From: an uncultured Clostridium sp.
Lineage (GTDB): Bacteria; Bacillota; Clostridia; TANB77; CAG-508
Assembly (NCBI GenBank): GCA_900553225.1
Contig: USCV01000028.1
Coordinates: forward strand, 1-19,936
Direction: 5' to 3'
DNA: 19,936 nucleotides
A program made the position numbers and the translations under genes. The notes under the pieces are model-generated. The model was not told the origin of the DNA. It worked only from the letters and a program-made list of their open reading frames with translations, and did not search any database. Positions 1 to 6,592 of the stretch are shown piece by piece (position 1 is the stretch's first letter; every line of letters starts with the position of its first letter).

Positions 1-727
1 CGATCTCTTTATTAACTATAATTTTATTTAAATCTTTGTCCATAAAATCTATTACAAGCTTTTCTAAAATTTTGTAATTTTTATCTAAAATACACGGAAT
101 AGATTGTTTATTCTGTATTATAATATTTGCTTTTTTCTTTATACTCTCCCATTTAACAATTATTTTATTCAATTCCTCTTGAATCTCCAATTTGCTCTTT
201 CCTTGTGCCGAGGTTCTAATTATAATTCCAACATTCTCTTCTTTAATTTCTTTTACAATTTCTTTTAATCTATTTTTTTCTTCTGTATCTTCTATTTTAG
301 TTGATACTGTTATAAAATTAACATTTGGAATAAGTACAATAAATCTTCCTGAAAGTTTAATATGTGTAGTTGCTTTTGCTCCTTTGCTTCCACATGTATC
401 TTTATTAATCTGTACCATTATTGGCATTCCAACTCTTATGTATTTATTAATATTAATTTTTTCAAAATTCTCATTTTTATTTCCAGTTTCATTGCTTACT
501 TTTGGTATAATATCTTTTATATGAAGAAATGCATTTTTACTTTTTCCAATATCCACAAATGCAGCTTGCATCCCTGGTAATATTTTTTGAACCTTTCCTA
601 AGTAAATATCTCCTTCTATCTTTTCTTTATTAAAATTTTCTTCATAGTTTTCTGTTATCTTTCCTTCTTCTACAAGAAAAATATTCTTATTATTTTGTTC
701 ATCTGCATAAACTAGTATTTCTTTCAT
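1..727 (-). CDS. rng: Ribonuclease G/E family protein, N-terminal part (cut by window edge)
   Basis: The minus strand is open from ATG at 727 to the window edge, giving 242 codons. The protein starts MKEILVYADEQNNKNIFLVEEG. It then has an S1-like RNA-binding domain at about residues 35-110, with motifs GDIYLGKVQKILPGMQAAFVD and GKSKNAFLHI. Later motifs include IIIRTSAQGKSK, typical of the RNase E/G family start of the 5'-sensor/RNase-H-like region. The family makes endonucleolytic cuts in single-stranded AU-rich RNA for rRNA maturation and mRNA turnover. The catalytic DNase-I-like aspartates would lie beyond the window. A TATAAT-like hexamer sits upstream on the minus strand (790-795) without a clear -35. 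The Shine-Dalgarno sequence is unusually far from the ATG, with a hairpin between (see 736-768). In-frame ATA/ATT codons lie upstream, so a non-ATG start cannot be excluded. Confidence 0.9.
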   Translation of the reverse strand, partial: MKEILVYADEQNNKNIFLVEEGKITENYEENFNKEKIEGDIYLGKVQKILPGMQAAFVDIGKSKNAFLHIKDIIPKVSNETGNKNENFEKININKYIRVGMPIMVQINKDTCGSKGAKATTHIKLSGRFIVLIPNVNFITVSTKIEDTEEKNRLKEIVKEIKEENVGIIIRTSAQGKSKLEIQEELNKIIVKWESIKKKANIIIQNKQSIPCILDKNYKILEKLVIDFMDKDLNKIIVNKEI

Positions 728-735
728 TTTTCTAT

Positions 736-768
736 ATATTAGTATTTTATTACTAATATTTCTCCCTT
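736..768 (-). promoter_or_regulatory. Shine-Dalgarno separated from rng ATG by a perfect hairpin
   Basis: On the minus strand a GGGAG-type Shine-Dalgarno (761-768) is followed after one base by a perfect 9-bp inverted repeat, ATATTAGTA at 736-744 and TACTAATAT at 751-759, with a 6-nt loop. Eight more bases lead to ATG at 727. The linear distance is too long for normal initiation. Folding the hairpin out leaves 9 nt, close to optimal. The bridging role is inferred from the layout. Confidence 0.5.
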
Positions 769-803
769 CTTATTTTTTATATTTAACTTATTATATACAA
801 ATT

Positions 804-833
804 AAGTAAGCTCTAGAAAAGATAGGCTTACTT
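804..833 (-). terminator. Hairpin downstream of pth
   Basis: AAGTAAGC (804-811) and GCTTACTT (826-833) form a perfect 8-bp stem with a 14-nt loop, 18 bases after the pth stop. On the minus strand the following sequence is only moderately U-rich, so this is a weak terminator candidate. It may instead act in the rng leader. Confidence 0.4.
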
Positions 834-850
834 TAATATTAATCTAAAAT

Positions 851-1408
851 TTAATTATATTTATTCATTGCAATATCTATGCCACTTTTTAATATCTCTG
901 TAATCGCATCTGCAGCTTTTTTTACTCCATCTTGTAATTTTATATATTCTTCATTTGGAACATGTCCAATTACATATTCTATTAATTTTTCTTTGTTTTC
1001 TGGCATTCCAATTCCAACTCTTACTCTTGGAAAATCTGTTGTATTTAAACAAGCAACAGTTGATTTCATTCCATTATGAGTTCCAGGTCCTCCTTTTTTT
1101 CGAATTCTAATATTTCCAACAGAAGTGTCTAAATCATCACAAATAACTATTATTTCATCATAATTTATTTTATAAAATTTTACAAATTGTATAATAGATT
1201 CTCCACTTAAATTCATATATGTTTGAGGTTTTAATAGTATTACTTTTTCATTTTTAATGTTACCAATTCCATATAATCCATTAAATTTCGACTTATTTAC
1301 ATTAATCTCATTCTCTTTTGCAAGCTCATTTATAACATCAAATCCCATATTATGTCTTGTTTTAGAATATTCTTCTTCTGGATTTCCCAGTCCAACAATT
1401 AAATACAT
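851..1408 (-). CDS. pth: Peptidyl-tRNA hydrolase
   Basis: This 185-aa protein has the normal length for bacterial Pth, which cleaves the ester bond of peptidyl-tRNAs released prematurely from ribosomes and recycles the tRNA in the cytoplasm. Conserved pieces are visible: VGLGNP (Asn9), TRHNMGF with catalytic His19, KPQTYMNLSG (Asn66), ICDDLD (Asp91/92 region, the His-activating aspartate) and GGPGTHNGMKS (Asn112). The ATG has a GAGGT Shine-Dalgarno about 7 nt upstream. It lies between tsaC and rng on the same strand, with 69 bases to the tsaC stop. No domain is missing and the call is secure. Confidence 0.97.
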   Translation of the reverse strand: MYLIVGLGNPEEEYSKTRHNMGFDVINELAKENEINVNKSKFNGLYGIGNIKNEKVILLKPQTYMNLSGESIIQFVKFYKINYDEIIVICDDLDTSVGNIRIRKKGGPGTHNGMKSTVACLNTTDFPRVRVGIGMPENKEKLIEYVIGHVPNEEYIKLQDGVKKAADAITEILKSGIDIAMNKYN

Positions 1409-1477
1409 CTTTTCTACCTCTTTTTATATTTAATATTTCTTTAATTTCTAATATTGTTTATTCACTATACGTTACCA

Positions 1478-2111
1478 CTAATTTAGAATAACATTGTTAA
1501 TATCCTCTTTTGTGATTTTTCCTTGTCTTAAAATACTAGGCTTTTCATCTATAACCTGAATTACAGTTGAAGCTTGCGCTAATTTATCTATTTTTCCGTT
1601 TATATAAATATCTACATTATCGCCAAGTTCATTAATAATTTCTTTAATATCTATTTTATTAGCTTTTCCTGATAAATTTGCACTAGATGTTGCAAGTGGT
1701 TCTTTACAGGCATTTAATATTTCTTGTGCAATTTTGTTTGTTGGTATTCTTACCCCTACTGTATCTTTCTTAGCAGTTAGCTTATCTGAAACTATATTTT
1801 TTTTCTGTAAAACAATTGTTAATGGTCCTGGCATAAAGTTTTCTATTATTTTTCTTTCAATCTCGCTATTTATAATTGCTAATTTCTCAATTTCACAAAC
1901 ATTAGCAACAAGCACACTAAATGGTTTATTAAGTGGTCTTTGTTTTATGTTATAAATTTTTTCTGAAACATTTAAATTATAAGCACTTCCGACCTATTCC
2001 AAAAACTGTTTCCGTTGGGAAAACAATAATTCCTCCCATTTTTATAGTTTCTACAACTTCTTTTAGTTCTTCTACATTTACCTTTTCATACCAATCAAAA
2101 TATTTTGACAC
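1478..2111 (-). CDS. tsaC: Sua5/YrdC/TsaC-type threonylcarbamoyl-AMP synthase, in two frames (+1 shift at CGGA)
   Basis: The family makes threonylcarbamoyl-adenylate from Thr, bicarbonate and ATP for the tRNA modification t6A, usually essential. Frame one (GTG 2111 to TAA 1977-1979, 44 aa) carries the strand with PTETVFGIG. Frame two (from about 1990 to 1478) carries SAYNLNVSEKIYNIKQRP, NFMPGPLTIVLQ, VGVRIPTN, SSANLSG and a terminal LRQGKITKEDI. Together they give about 210 aa, the single-domain YrdC length with no C-terminal Sua5 domain. The break is exactly one extra base at GGT CGG A. Reading GGT-GGA gives FGIG-G-SAYN, close to the family GLGANA. A perfect consensus promoter (2150-2178) precedes the gene, so expression is likely. 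GTG 2111 is chosen for its 11-nt spacing from AAAGGA; GTG 2120 is too close. A true pseudogene or sequencing error remains possible. Confidence 0.85.
1988..1994 (-). other. Candidate +1 recoding site GGT-CGG-A in tsaC
   Basis: On the minus strand the zero frame reads GGT (1994-1992), CGG (1991-1989), AAG TGC TTA and then TAA. Skipping the C at 1991 gives GGT GGA AGT GCT TAT AAT and the rest of the enzyme. No release-factor-2-like CTTTGA element or nearby Shine-Dalgarno-like stimulator is present. The base sequence is seen directly; the mechanism is inferred from recurrence at 5055 and 13679. Confidence 0.7.
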
Positions 2112-2149
2112 AAAAATCACATTCCTTTGTTACTCTACATAATGTATGT

Positions 2150-2178
2150 ATTATAACATTCGCATATTTCTTTGTCAA
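2150..2178 (-). promoter_or_regulatory. Consensus sigma-A promoter of tsaC
   Basis: On the minus strand TTGACA (2178-2173) and TATAAT (2155-2150) are both perfect and separated by exactly 17 bases. Transcription would begin near 2143, about 32 bases before the GTG start at 2111. This strong promoter argues that the frame-broken tsaC is still expressed. Confidence 0.8.
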
Positions 2179-2199
2179 TGTAAAAGGAAACGTAAATAA

Positions 2200-2919
2200 T
2201 CAGTTATCCATTTTATATTCCTTTTCTAATTTTAAATTAGTATATAATTTTGAAATTAGTCCTAATTCTTTTTGTGCCTGCTCTGATATTTGAAATGAAA
2301 ATACTTTTTTATCAGGAGCAAGAACAATGTATTTAATAGCATTTATACTAGCTTCTCCCAGCTCAATACACGATTTATCTACTTTTGCACAATTTTTACA
2401 CTTAAATCCACTACTATTCATACTAAAAAAATTCAGTTCTTCTTTAGTATGACAATTTGTACACTGTTGTATTTGTGGAGTAAAACCTAATAGACACATT
2501 AATCTTAATTTGAAAACTGATAATATAAAATCTAAATTCTTATCTGTCTCAGAAATCAGATATATTGAATTTAAAAGTAAGCTAAGTATCTTGTATGTAT
2601 TTTGATTTTCATATGTAACATCATTAATAATTTTTGTAATATGCGCAGCATATTTTAATTTATCTAAATCAGTCCTAATATTATAAAAAATTTCAATAGT
2701 ATCACAAGAATTAATTCTATAAGAATTTGTTCCTTTATATAACATATAATCCCCAAAACATAAGTATTGAGTGCCTGCCATTAAAAGGCTTTTTGGCCTT
2801 CTTGCTCCTTTAGCAGCACACCCAATTTTCCCTGTTGGAGTTAATATTGTTACCATTTTATCAAAATCACCCATATTATTTTCTGAAATTATTATTCCCT
2901 TTGTTTTTAGTGTCTTCAT
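2200..2919 (-). CDS. recO: DNA repair protein RecO
   Basis: RecO works with RecF and RecR to load RecA on SSB-coated single-stranded DNA and to anneal strands. The protein (239 aa from ATG 2919) shows the N-terminal OB-fold start MKTLKTKGIIISENNMGDFD, the family signature KGARRPKS, a helical middle, and a zinc-finger-like pair CTNC and CKNC separated by 19 residues. Length fits the family. ATG 2919 is preferred to the in-frame ATG 2925 because the AAAGGTGA Shine-Dalgarno (2926-2933) touches 2925 but sits 6 nt from 2919. The start lies inside the yqzL gene in another frame, implying translational coupling. The order era-yqzL-recO is the one known in Bacillus. Confidence 0.95.
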   Translation of the reverse strand: MKTLKTKGIIISENNMGDFDKMVTILTPTGKIGCAAKGARRPKSLLMAGTQYLCFGDYMLYKGTNSYRINSCDTIEIFYNIRTDLDKLKYAAHITKIINDVTYENQNTYKILSLLLNSIYLISETDKNLDFILSVFKLRLMCLLGFTPQIQQCTNCHTKEELNFFSMNSSGFKCKNCAKVDKSCIELGEASINAIKYIVLAPDKKVFSFQISEQAQKELGLISKLYTNLKLEKEYKMDN

Positions 2920-3028
2920 ATTCATTCACCTTTAAATTTTTTTGTACATTTTCTACTTCTATTAACTCTAAATAAGTATCAATATTTCCTGTATTTTTAA
3001 ATGTATTCCAAGCTAATTGTTTTATCAT
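2876..3028 (-). CDS. yqzL: YqzL-like small protein
   Basis: A 50-aa ORF lies between era and recO. It begins MIKQLAWNTFKNTGNIDTYL and continues LELIEVENV. This resembles the N-terminus of Bacillus YqzL (pattern W-x-x-F-x-x-T-G-x-I-x-x-Y-L), which sits at the same place between era and recO; the function is unknown. An AAGGAG Shine-Dalgarno lies about 10 nt before ATG 3028. The 3' end overlaps the recO start by 44 bases in a different frame, so the lysine/asparagine-rich tail is shaped by recO coding. A second ATG (3038-3036) is out of frame and has only a few codons. Identification rests on remembered family sequence plus position. Confidence 0.8.
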   Translation of the reverse strand: MIKQLAWNTFKNTGNIDTYLELIEVENVQKNLKVNEYEDTKNKGNNNFRK

Positions 3029-3107
3029 GTGCAATCATCTCCTTATCATAAAGCATTAAATACCTTCTGTTTTATCCTTTGCAAATTTTTCTTTTTTATT
3101 CTTTATT

Positions 3108-4016
3108 TTAAGAATCTATTTTGAATTTTTTTACCATATTATCATTATTTAACCAGTCTTCTTTTACTTTTACCCATAATTTCAAATTTACTTTTGTTTG
3201 AAGCATATTTTCTAAATCTTGTCTTGCGTATGTTCCAATTCTTTTTAACATATTACCATTTTTTCCAATTATTATTCCTTTATGTGAATTTCTTAAACAG
3301 TATATTGTTGCATCTATGTCATAAATTGGCTCTTTTGTTGCAGTTTTTCTTTTTTTCATTTTTTCTGTTTCAATGTAAAGCCCATGAGGCACTTCATCAT
3401 CTAATAATTTCAATGCTTTTTCTCTTATTGTTTCTTCAACTAATTGTCTCATTGTCTGGTCTGTATACTCTTCAGTATCATAATATGCAGGCCCTTCTTT
3501 TAAGTTCTTTTCAATTTCATCTAATATTACTTCTACATTAATATTTTTTGTAACAGAAACTGGTATAATTGCCTCAAAATTATATTCATCCTTATATAAA
3601 CATATTAATTTAGCCAGTTCATCTTTTTTTATTAGATCTATTTTATTAATAATTAATATTGTTTTTGCATTTTGACTTTTTATTTTGTCTAAAATTAATC
3701 TATCACCTTTACCAATATTGTTAGAAGTCGCCTCTACAACAAATAATAATACATCAACATCGCAAATCATTCCAAAAGCAGTTTCTACCATGACATTTCC
3801 AAGTTTTGTTTTTGGTTTATGTATTCCTGGAGTATCGACAAAAATAATTTGAGAGTTTTCTCTATTTACTATAGCTCTTATTGCAGTTCTTGTAGTTTGC
3901 GGTTTATTTGCAATTGCAGCAACCTTTTCCCCTACTAAAGCATTTATAATACTAGACTTTCCAACATTAGTTCTTCCAACTAATGAAACAAAACCAGATT
4001 TAAATTTTTCATTCAT
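3108..4016 (-). CDS. era: GTPase Era
   Basis: Era is a cytoplasmic GTPase that binds 16S rRNA and assists assembly of the small ribosomal subunit. The 302-aa protein has the GTPase domain with G1 GRTNVGKS (14-21, Thr where Pro is usual), G2 KPQTTRT, G3 DTPG (61-64) and G4 NKID (124-127). A C-terminal KH domain carries the GxxG loop in IIIGKNGNMLKRIG. Length and layout match the family. The ATG has a GGTGA Shine-Dalgarno 6 nt upstream. It is the first gene of the era-yqzL-recO unit, with a promoter candidate at 4111-4140. In Bacillus cdd lies between dgkA and era; here that slot holds the DUF3048 gene, separated by a terminator. Confidence 0.98.
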   Translation of the reverse strand: MNEKFKSGFVSLVGRTNVGKSSIINALVGEKVAAIANKPQTTRTAIRAIVNRENSQIIFVDTPGIHKPKTKLGNVMVETAFGMICDVDVLLFVVEATSNNIGKGDRLILDKIKSQNAKTILIINKIDLIKKDELAKLICLYKDEYNFEAIIPVSVTKNINVEVILDEIEKNLKEGPAYYDTEEYTDQTMRQLVEETIREKALKLLDDEVPHGLYIETEKMKKRKTATKEPIYDIDATIYCLRNSHKGIIIGKNGNMLKRIGTYARQDLENMLQTKVNLKLWVKVKEDWLNNDNMVKKFKIDS

Positions 4017-4110
4017 AAAAGTTCACCATCCACATATTTATTATATATTCTTATTCTTGCTAAATTTGTAAAAATTAGTCTTTAATATTAATTTCTTTTA
4101 ATTTTAAACG

Positions 4111-4140
4111 ATTTTATCATAATTTACCCCTAAAAGTCAA
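4111..4140 (-). promoter_or_regulatory. Promoter candidate for era-yqzL-recO
   Basis: On the minus strand TTGACT (4140-4135) and TAAAAT (4116-4111) are separated by 18 bases, giving a start near 4104 and a leader of about 88 bases before era. It lies just past the terminator of the upstream unit. Confidence 0.55.
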
Positions 4141-4191
4141 AATTTTATAATGCTCATTTTATAATAATTTAATAACATTTGTAATAAAAAT

Positions 4192-4229
4192 AAAAAGGTA
4201 TAAGCAAATTTTCTTACTTATACCTTTTT
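4192..4229 (-). terminator. Rho-independent terminator of the pdaA...DUF3048 unit
   Basis: A perfect 13-bp stem, AAAAAGGTATAAG (4192-4204) with CTTATACCTTTTT (4217-4229), has a 12-nt loop. It starts 18 bases past the DUF3048 stop. On the minus strand it runs into TTTTTATTTTTATTAC, a U-rich tail. Confidence 0.85.
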
Positions 4230-4247
4230 ATATAATTTATAACTTAA

Positions 4248-5316
4248 TTACTCAAATTTAACATTTGAATCTATTGGACAAATTTGAATAAACGTATTTC
4301 CGTCATTTACTTTAATTTTATTTCCTTGTAAATCTTCATAGACTGTTTGTTCATTTCTTGAATTTTTCTTGCATTTTATTTTTATAGCTTTTCCATTTGT
4401 AATGTAATATCCATCTCTTGTTCCTACATTATCTAATGTTTGTCTGCCTTTATTTTCGCCGTCATTTAATGTTGTATTTTTTACAAAAGTAATAATTATA
4501 TTCTTAGTTGTAATATTTTCTTTTGTATTCCAATCTGTTTGAACAGCTCCTCTAGAGTATCTAGTATATCTTTGTGTATTAGAATTGTAAACATATTTTA
4601 CTGTATTAGATGTTGAATATGGTATAGTAACACTATTTGCCTTTTCTCCTTCATCTAATTGCACATTTTCGCTTACATAATTTAGTACACTTTTTTTATT
4701 AGAAGTAGTACTATAATTTTTCTTTTTAGCCATTTCTAAAATATTAGATGTATTTGTTACTGCATTGTGTGGTGCAGACTTTTCCTTAACTCTCCAGAAA
4801 GTTTTTGATGATTCTCCTGCTGTAATTCCATTAATATTATTAACACCTAATTTTGATATATCAGATTGTGCTTGGGGGCTCCAGCCAAAATGAACATAAA
4901 TTGCATCATTTTCTAGAGCGTAATCAAGGAAATAATGTCTTGAACTTCTAATTGGTCCAATCTTTTCTATATTTTTTCCTTTAAACAATGCCATTAATCT
5001 TGTCTCTCCACCCTCTACAATCATTTCATATGTAATATATGCATCATTTAATCCGTCCTTGAGGAAGAGCTCCTTTATGATTATCAATCATTACAGCAAT
5101 TGGTCTATCTGTACCTGAAAATGTTTTTATAAGCACATTTTCGTTTGTTTTATTACTCTTTTCTTCCTTTTTTTCTCCAACTATATCTGTTCCAAGAGAA
5201 ATAACATCATCTGAATTATTTCTTCCCGCAAAGAAATATACTGCTAATACTCCACAAGCAACTAATATTAATGCTAGTGCTATTCCAATTAAGATTTTTG
5301 TTCCATTTTTTTTCAT
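4248..5316 (-). CDS. DUF3048 (YerB-like) exported protein, in two frames (+1 shift at CGGA)
   Basis: Frame one runs from ATG 5316 (AAGGGGAG Shine-Dalgarno) to TGA 5044-5046, 90 aa. It has a lysine-rich start, a hydrophobic segment with lipobox-like LVAC at 18-21, a Ser/Lys/Asn linker and the domain start RPIAVMIDNHKGALPQ. Frame two continues GLNDAYITYEMIVEGGETR, then IGPIRSSRHYFLDYA, IYVHFGWSPQA and PHNAVTNTS, hallmarks of DUF3048. The joined product is about 355 aa, the normal length. The break is one extra base in GGA CGG A; reading GGA-GGA restores PQ-G-GL, matching the family's conserved PQ(S/A)GL. The biochemical role is unknown; Bacillus YerB is a lipoprotein. It is the last gene of a seven-gene unit and ends in a strong terminator. 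Confidence 0.87.
5052..5058 (-). other. Candidate +1 recoding site GGA-CGG-A in the DUF3048 gene
   Basis: On the minus strand the zero frame reads CAA GGA CGG ATT AAA TGA. Skipping the C (base 5055) reads CAA GGA GGA TTA AAT GAT and continues the protein. Shine-Dalgarno-like AAAGGAG lies 14 nt upstream of the CGG, but no equivalent is found at the tsaC site. The glycine gained is the conserved one of the PQxGL motif. Confidence 0.75.
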
Positions 5317-5333
5317 AAAAATTCTCCCCTTTA

Positions 5334-6080
5334 TCAATTAAAAACCGTTAAACCATATACCAATAAAACTATTAGAAATCCCATACAAGAGCCAAAAATC
5401 ACCTCTGCCCAGGTTTTCTTCTTACTATCAATTCTATTTTCTAATACCATTAGTGCTAATATAGCAGATAGTACAAATATTAATAAGTCTTTAGTACTAG
5501 CTCCAATTGCAGTTAAAATGCCAAATGCTATAGCAGATTGACCACTTGGAATAAATGTAGCTTCTTTATTTTTTTGTTTCTTAGTACTAACATAAGCAAA
5601 TACTCCAAGTACAGCAATTATAGTTAATATTATTCCTACAAATGCTAAATGATCAGGTGAATTTATAATGTTATAAAATATACTTTCTCCAAATTTTGTA
5701 ATATCTGTTTTTCTTATGAATAAAAAATAAGCTACAATTACAGAGTTACATGCCATTAATAATACTGCTCCTGCGCCAACATCTTTGGCAATTTTCGCTT
5801 TTGGATGATATAAATCTGTATATAGATCAACCAATGTTTCAATTGCAGTATTAATCATTTCTGCAAATATTACTAATACAACAGCAAATGTTAAACATAG
5901 AAATTCACTTGTTGTAAAATTGTAGAATAAACTAAGTATCATAACAATTACTGCAATAACCAACTGTTTTTTTACATTGCTTTGTGTTGTTATTGCATAA
6001 ATAAATCCATTTATTGCATTTTTTGTAGCATCTATAAAATTAGAATTAGATAACTTTTGCTTTTCTTCTTTCTTTTTCAT
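5334..6080 (-). CDS. dgkA: DgkA-type lipid kinase with a degenerate C-terminal PAP2-like domain
   Basis: The N-terminal ~125 residues match the small membrane kinase family that phosphorylates undecaprenol or diacylglycerol. Three membrane segments are visible. The active-site stretch AEMINTAIETLVDL (Glu74, Asn77, Glu81) and the KDVGAGAV motif (99-106) are present. The extra ~120 residues have further hydrophobic segments and resemble a PAP2 lipid phosphatase. However, the PSGHS motif reads PSGQSA (178-183), and the last motif NRIDSKKKTWAEVIFG lacks its catalytic His. So the second domain looks fold-only or inactive. The pairing would link undecaprenol phosphorylation and dephosphorylation. 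It lies 9 bases after ybeY, with an AAGG Shine-Dalgarno 7 nt from ATG. Confidence 0.9.
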   Translation of the reverse strand: MKKKEEKQKLSNSNFIDATKNAINGFIYAITTQSNVKKQLVIAVIVMILSLFYNFTTSEFLCLTFAVVLVIFAEMINTAIETLVDLYTDLYHPKAKIAKDVGAGAVLLMACNSVIVAYFLFIRKTDITKFGESIFYNIINSPDHLAFVGIILTIIAVLGVFAYVSTKKQKNKEATFIPSGQSAIAFGILTAIGASTKDLLIFVLSAILALMVLENRIDSKKKTWAEVIFGSCMGFLIVLLVYGLTVFN

Positions 6081-6089
6081 AAATCATCC

Positions 6090-6569
6090 TTATCTTGTAA
6101 TATCTAATTGTTTTAAAACATTTTCTTCCTTTTCTCTCATGACTTTCTTTTCTTCTTCTTCCATATGATCATATCCCATTAGGTGATAAAAGCCATGTAC
6201 AGTCATATAAGCAAGTTCTCTTTCAAAACTGTGATTATATTCTTTTGCTTGCTCAATTACTCTTGGAATGGAAATAATAATATCTCCTAAAATGTCTTGA
6301 AACACAAATTCATGTTTTGCTAACTTTTCTTCTAACTCATCTTTTTCAAACATTGGAAAAGATAAGCAGTCTGTTTCTTTGTCTACATTTCTGTATTTTT
6401 TGTTTATATCTTTTATTGTCTGTGGGTTAGTTAGAATAATATTGATATATAATTTGGTTTCTTTTAAATTTTCAACTTCAAAGCATTTATTTATTACTTG
6501 ATAAATTATTTTTTTATATTCTTCTTTTTCATCAATATCATTAAAATTGATCTGTAAAATTTCTTCCAT
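6090..6569 (-). CDS. ybeY: Endoribonuclease YbeY (rRNA maturation)
   Basis: YbeY is a zinc-dependent RNase used in 16S rRNA 3'-end maturation and 70S quality control. The 159-aa protein shows the family's TDCLSFP (66-72, usually TDVLSFP), the GDI(I/V)IS segment, and the metal site HGFYHLMGYDH with His125, His129 and His135. The length is typical. The ATG follows GAGG at 5-6 nt. The position before dgkA and after the yqfC-yqfD pair is the same as in Bacillus, where it is called yqfG. It is part of the seven-gene unit. Confidence 0.96.
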   Translation of the reverse strand: MEEILQINFNDIDEKEEYKKIIYQVINKCFEVENLKETKLYINIILTNPQTIKDINKKYRNVDKETDCLSFPMFEKDELEEKLAKHEFVFQDILGDIIISIPRVIEQAKEYNHSFERELAYMTVHGFYHLMGYDHMEEEEKKVMREKEENVLKQLDITR

Positions 6570-6592
6570 TTTTTCCTCTTCTCTTCTATTAT

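Noticed and set aside
192..524. 110-aa plus-strand ORF
   Set aside because: It is the shadow of rng on the opposite strand; it has no ribosome binding site and a low-complexity Phe/Ser/Ile composition.
1977..1994. Release-factor-2 type programmed +1 site
   Set aside because: No CTT TGA C and no closely spaced Shine-Dalgarno; the shared feature of the three sites is CGGA.
3194..3541. 115-aa plus-strand ORF
   Set aside because: It lies opposite the KH-domain end of era; Leu/Phe-rich shadow translation without a start signal.
4248..5087. Separate downstream DUF3048 gene starting at its own codon
   Set aside because: The start would lie inside the upstream gene, removes the domain's first strand and is not needed if one base is skipped.
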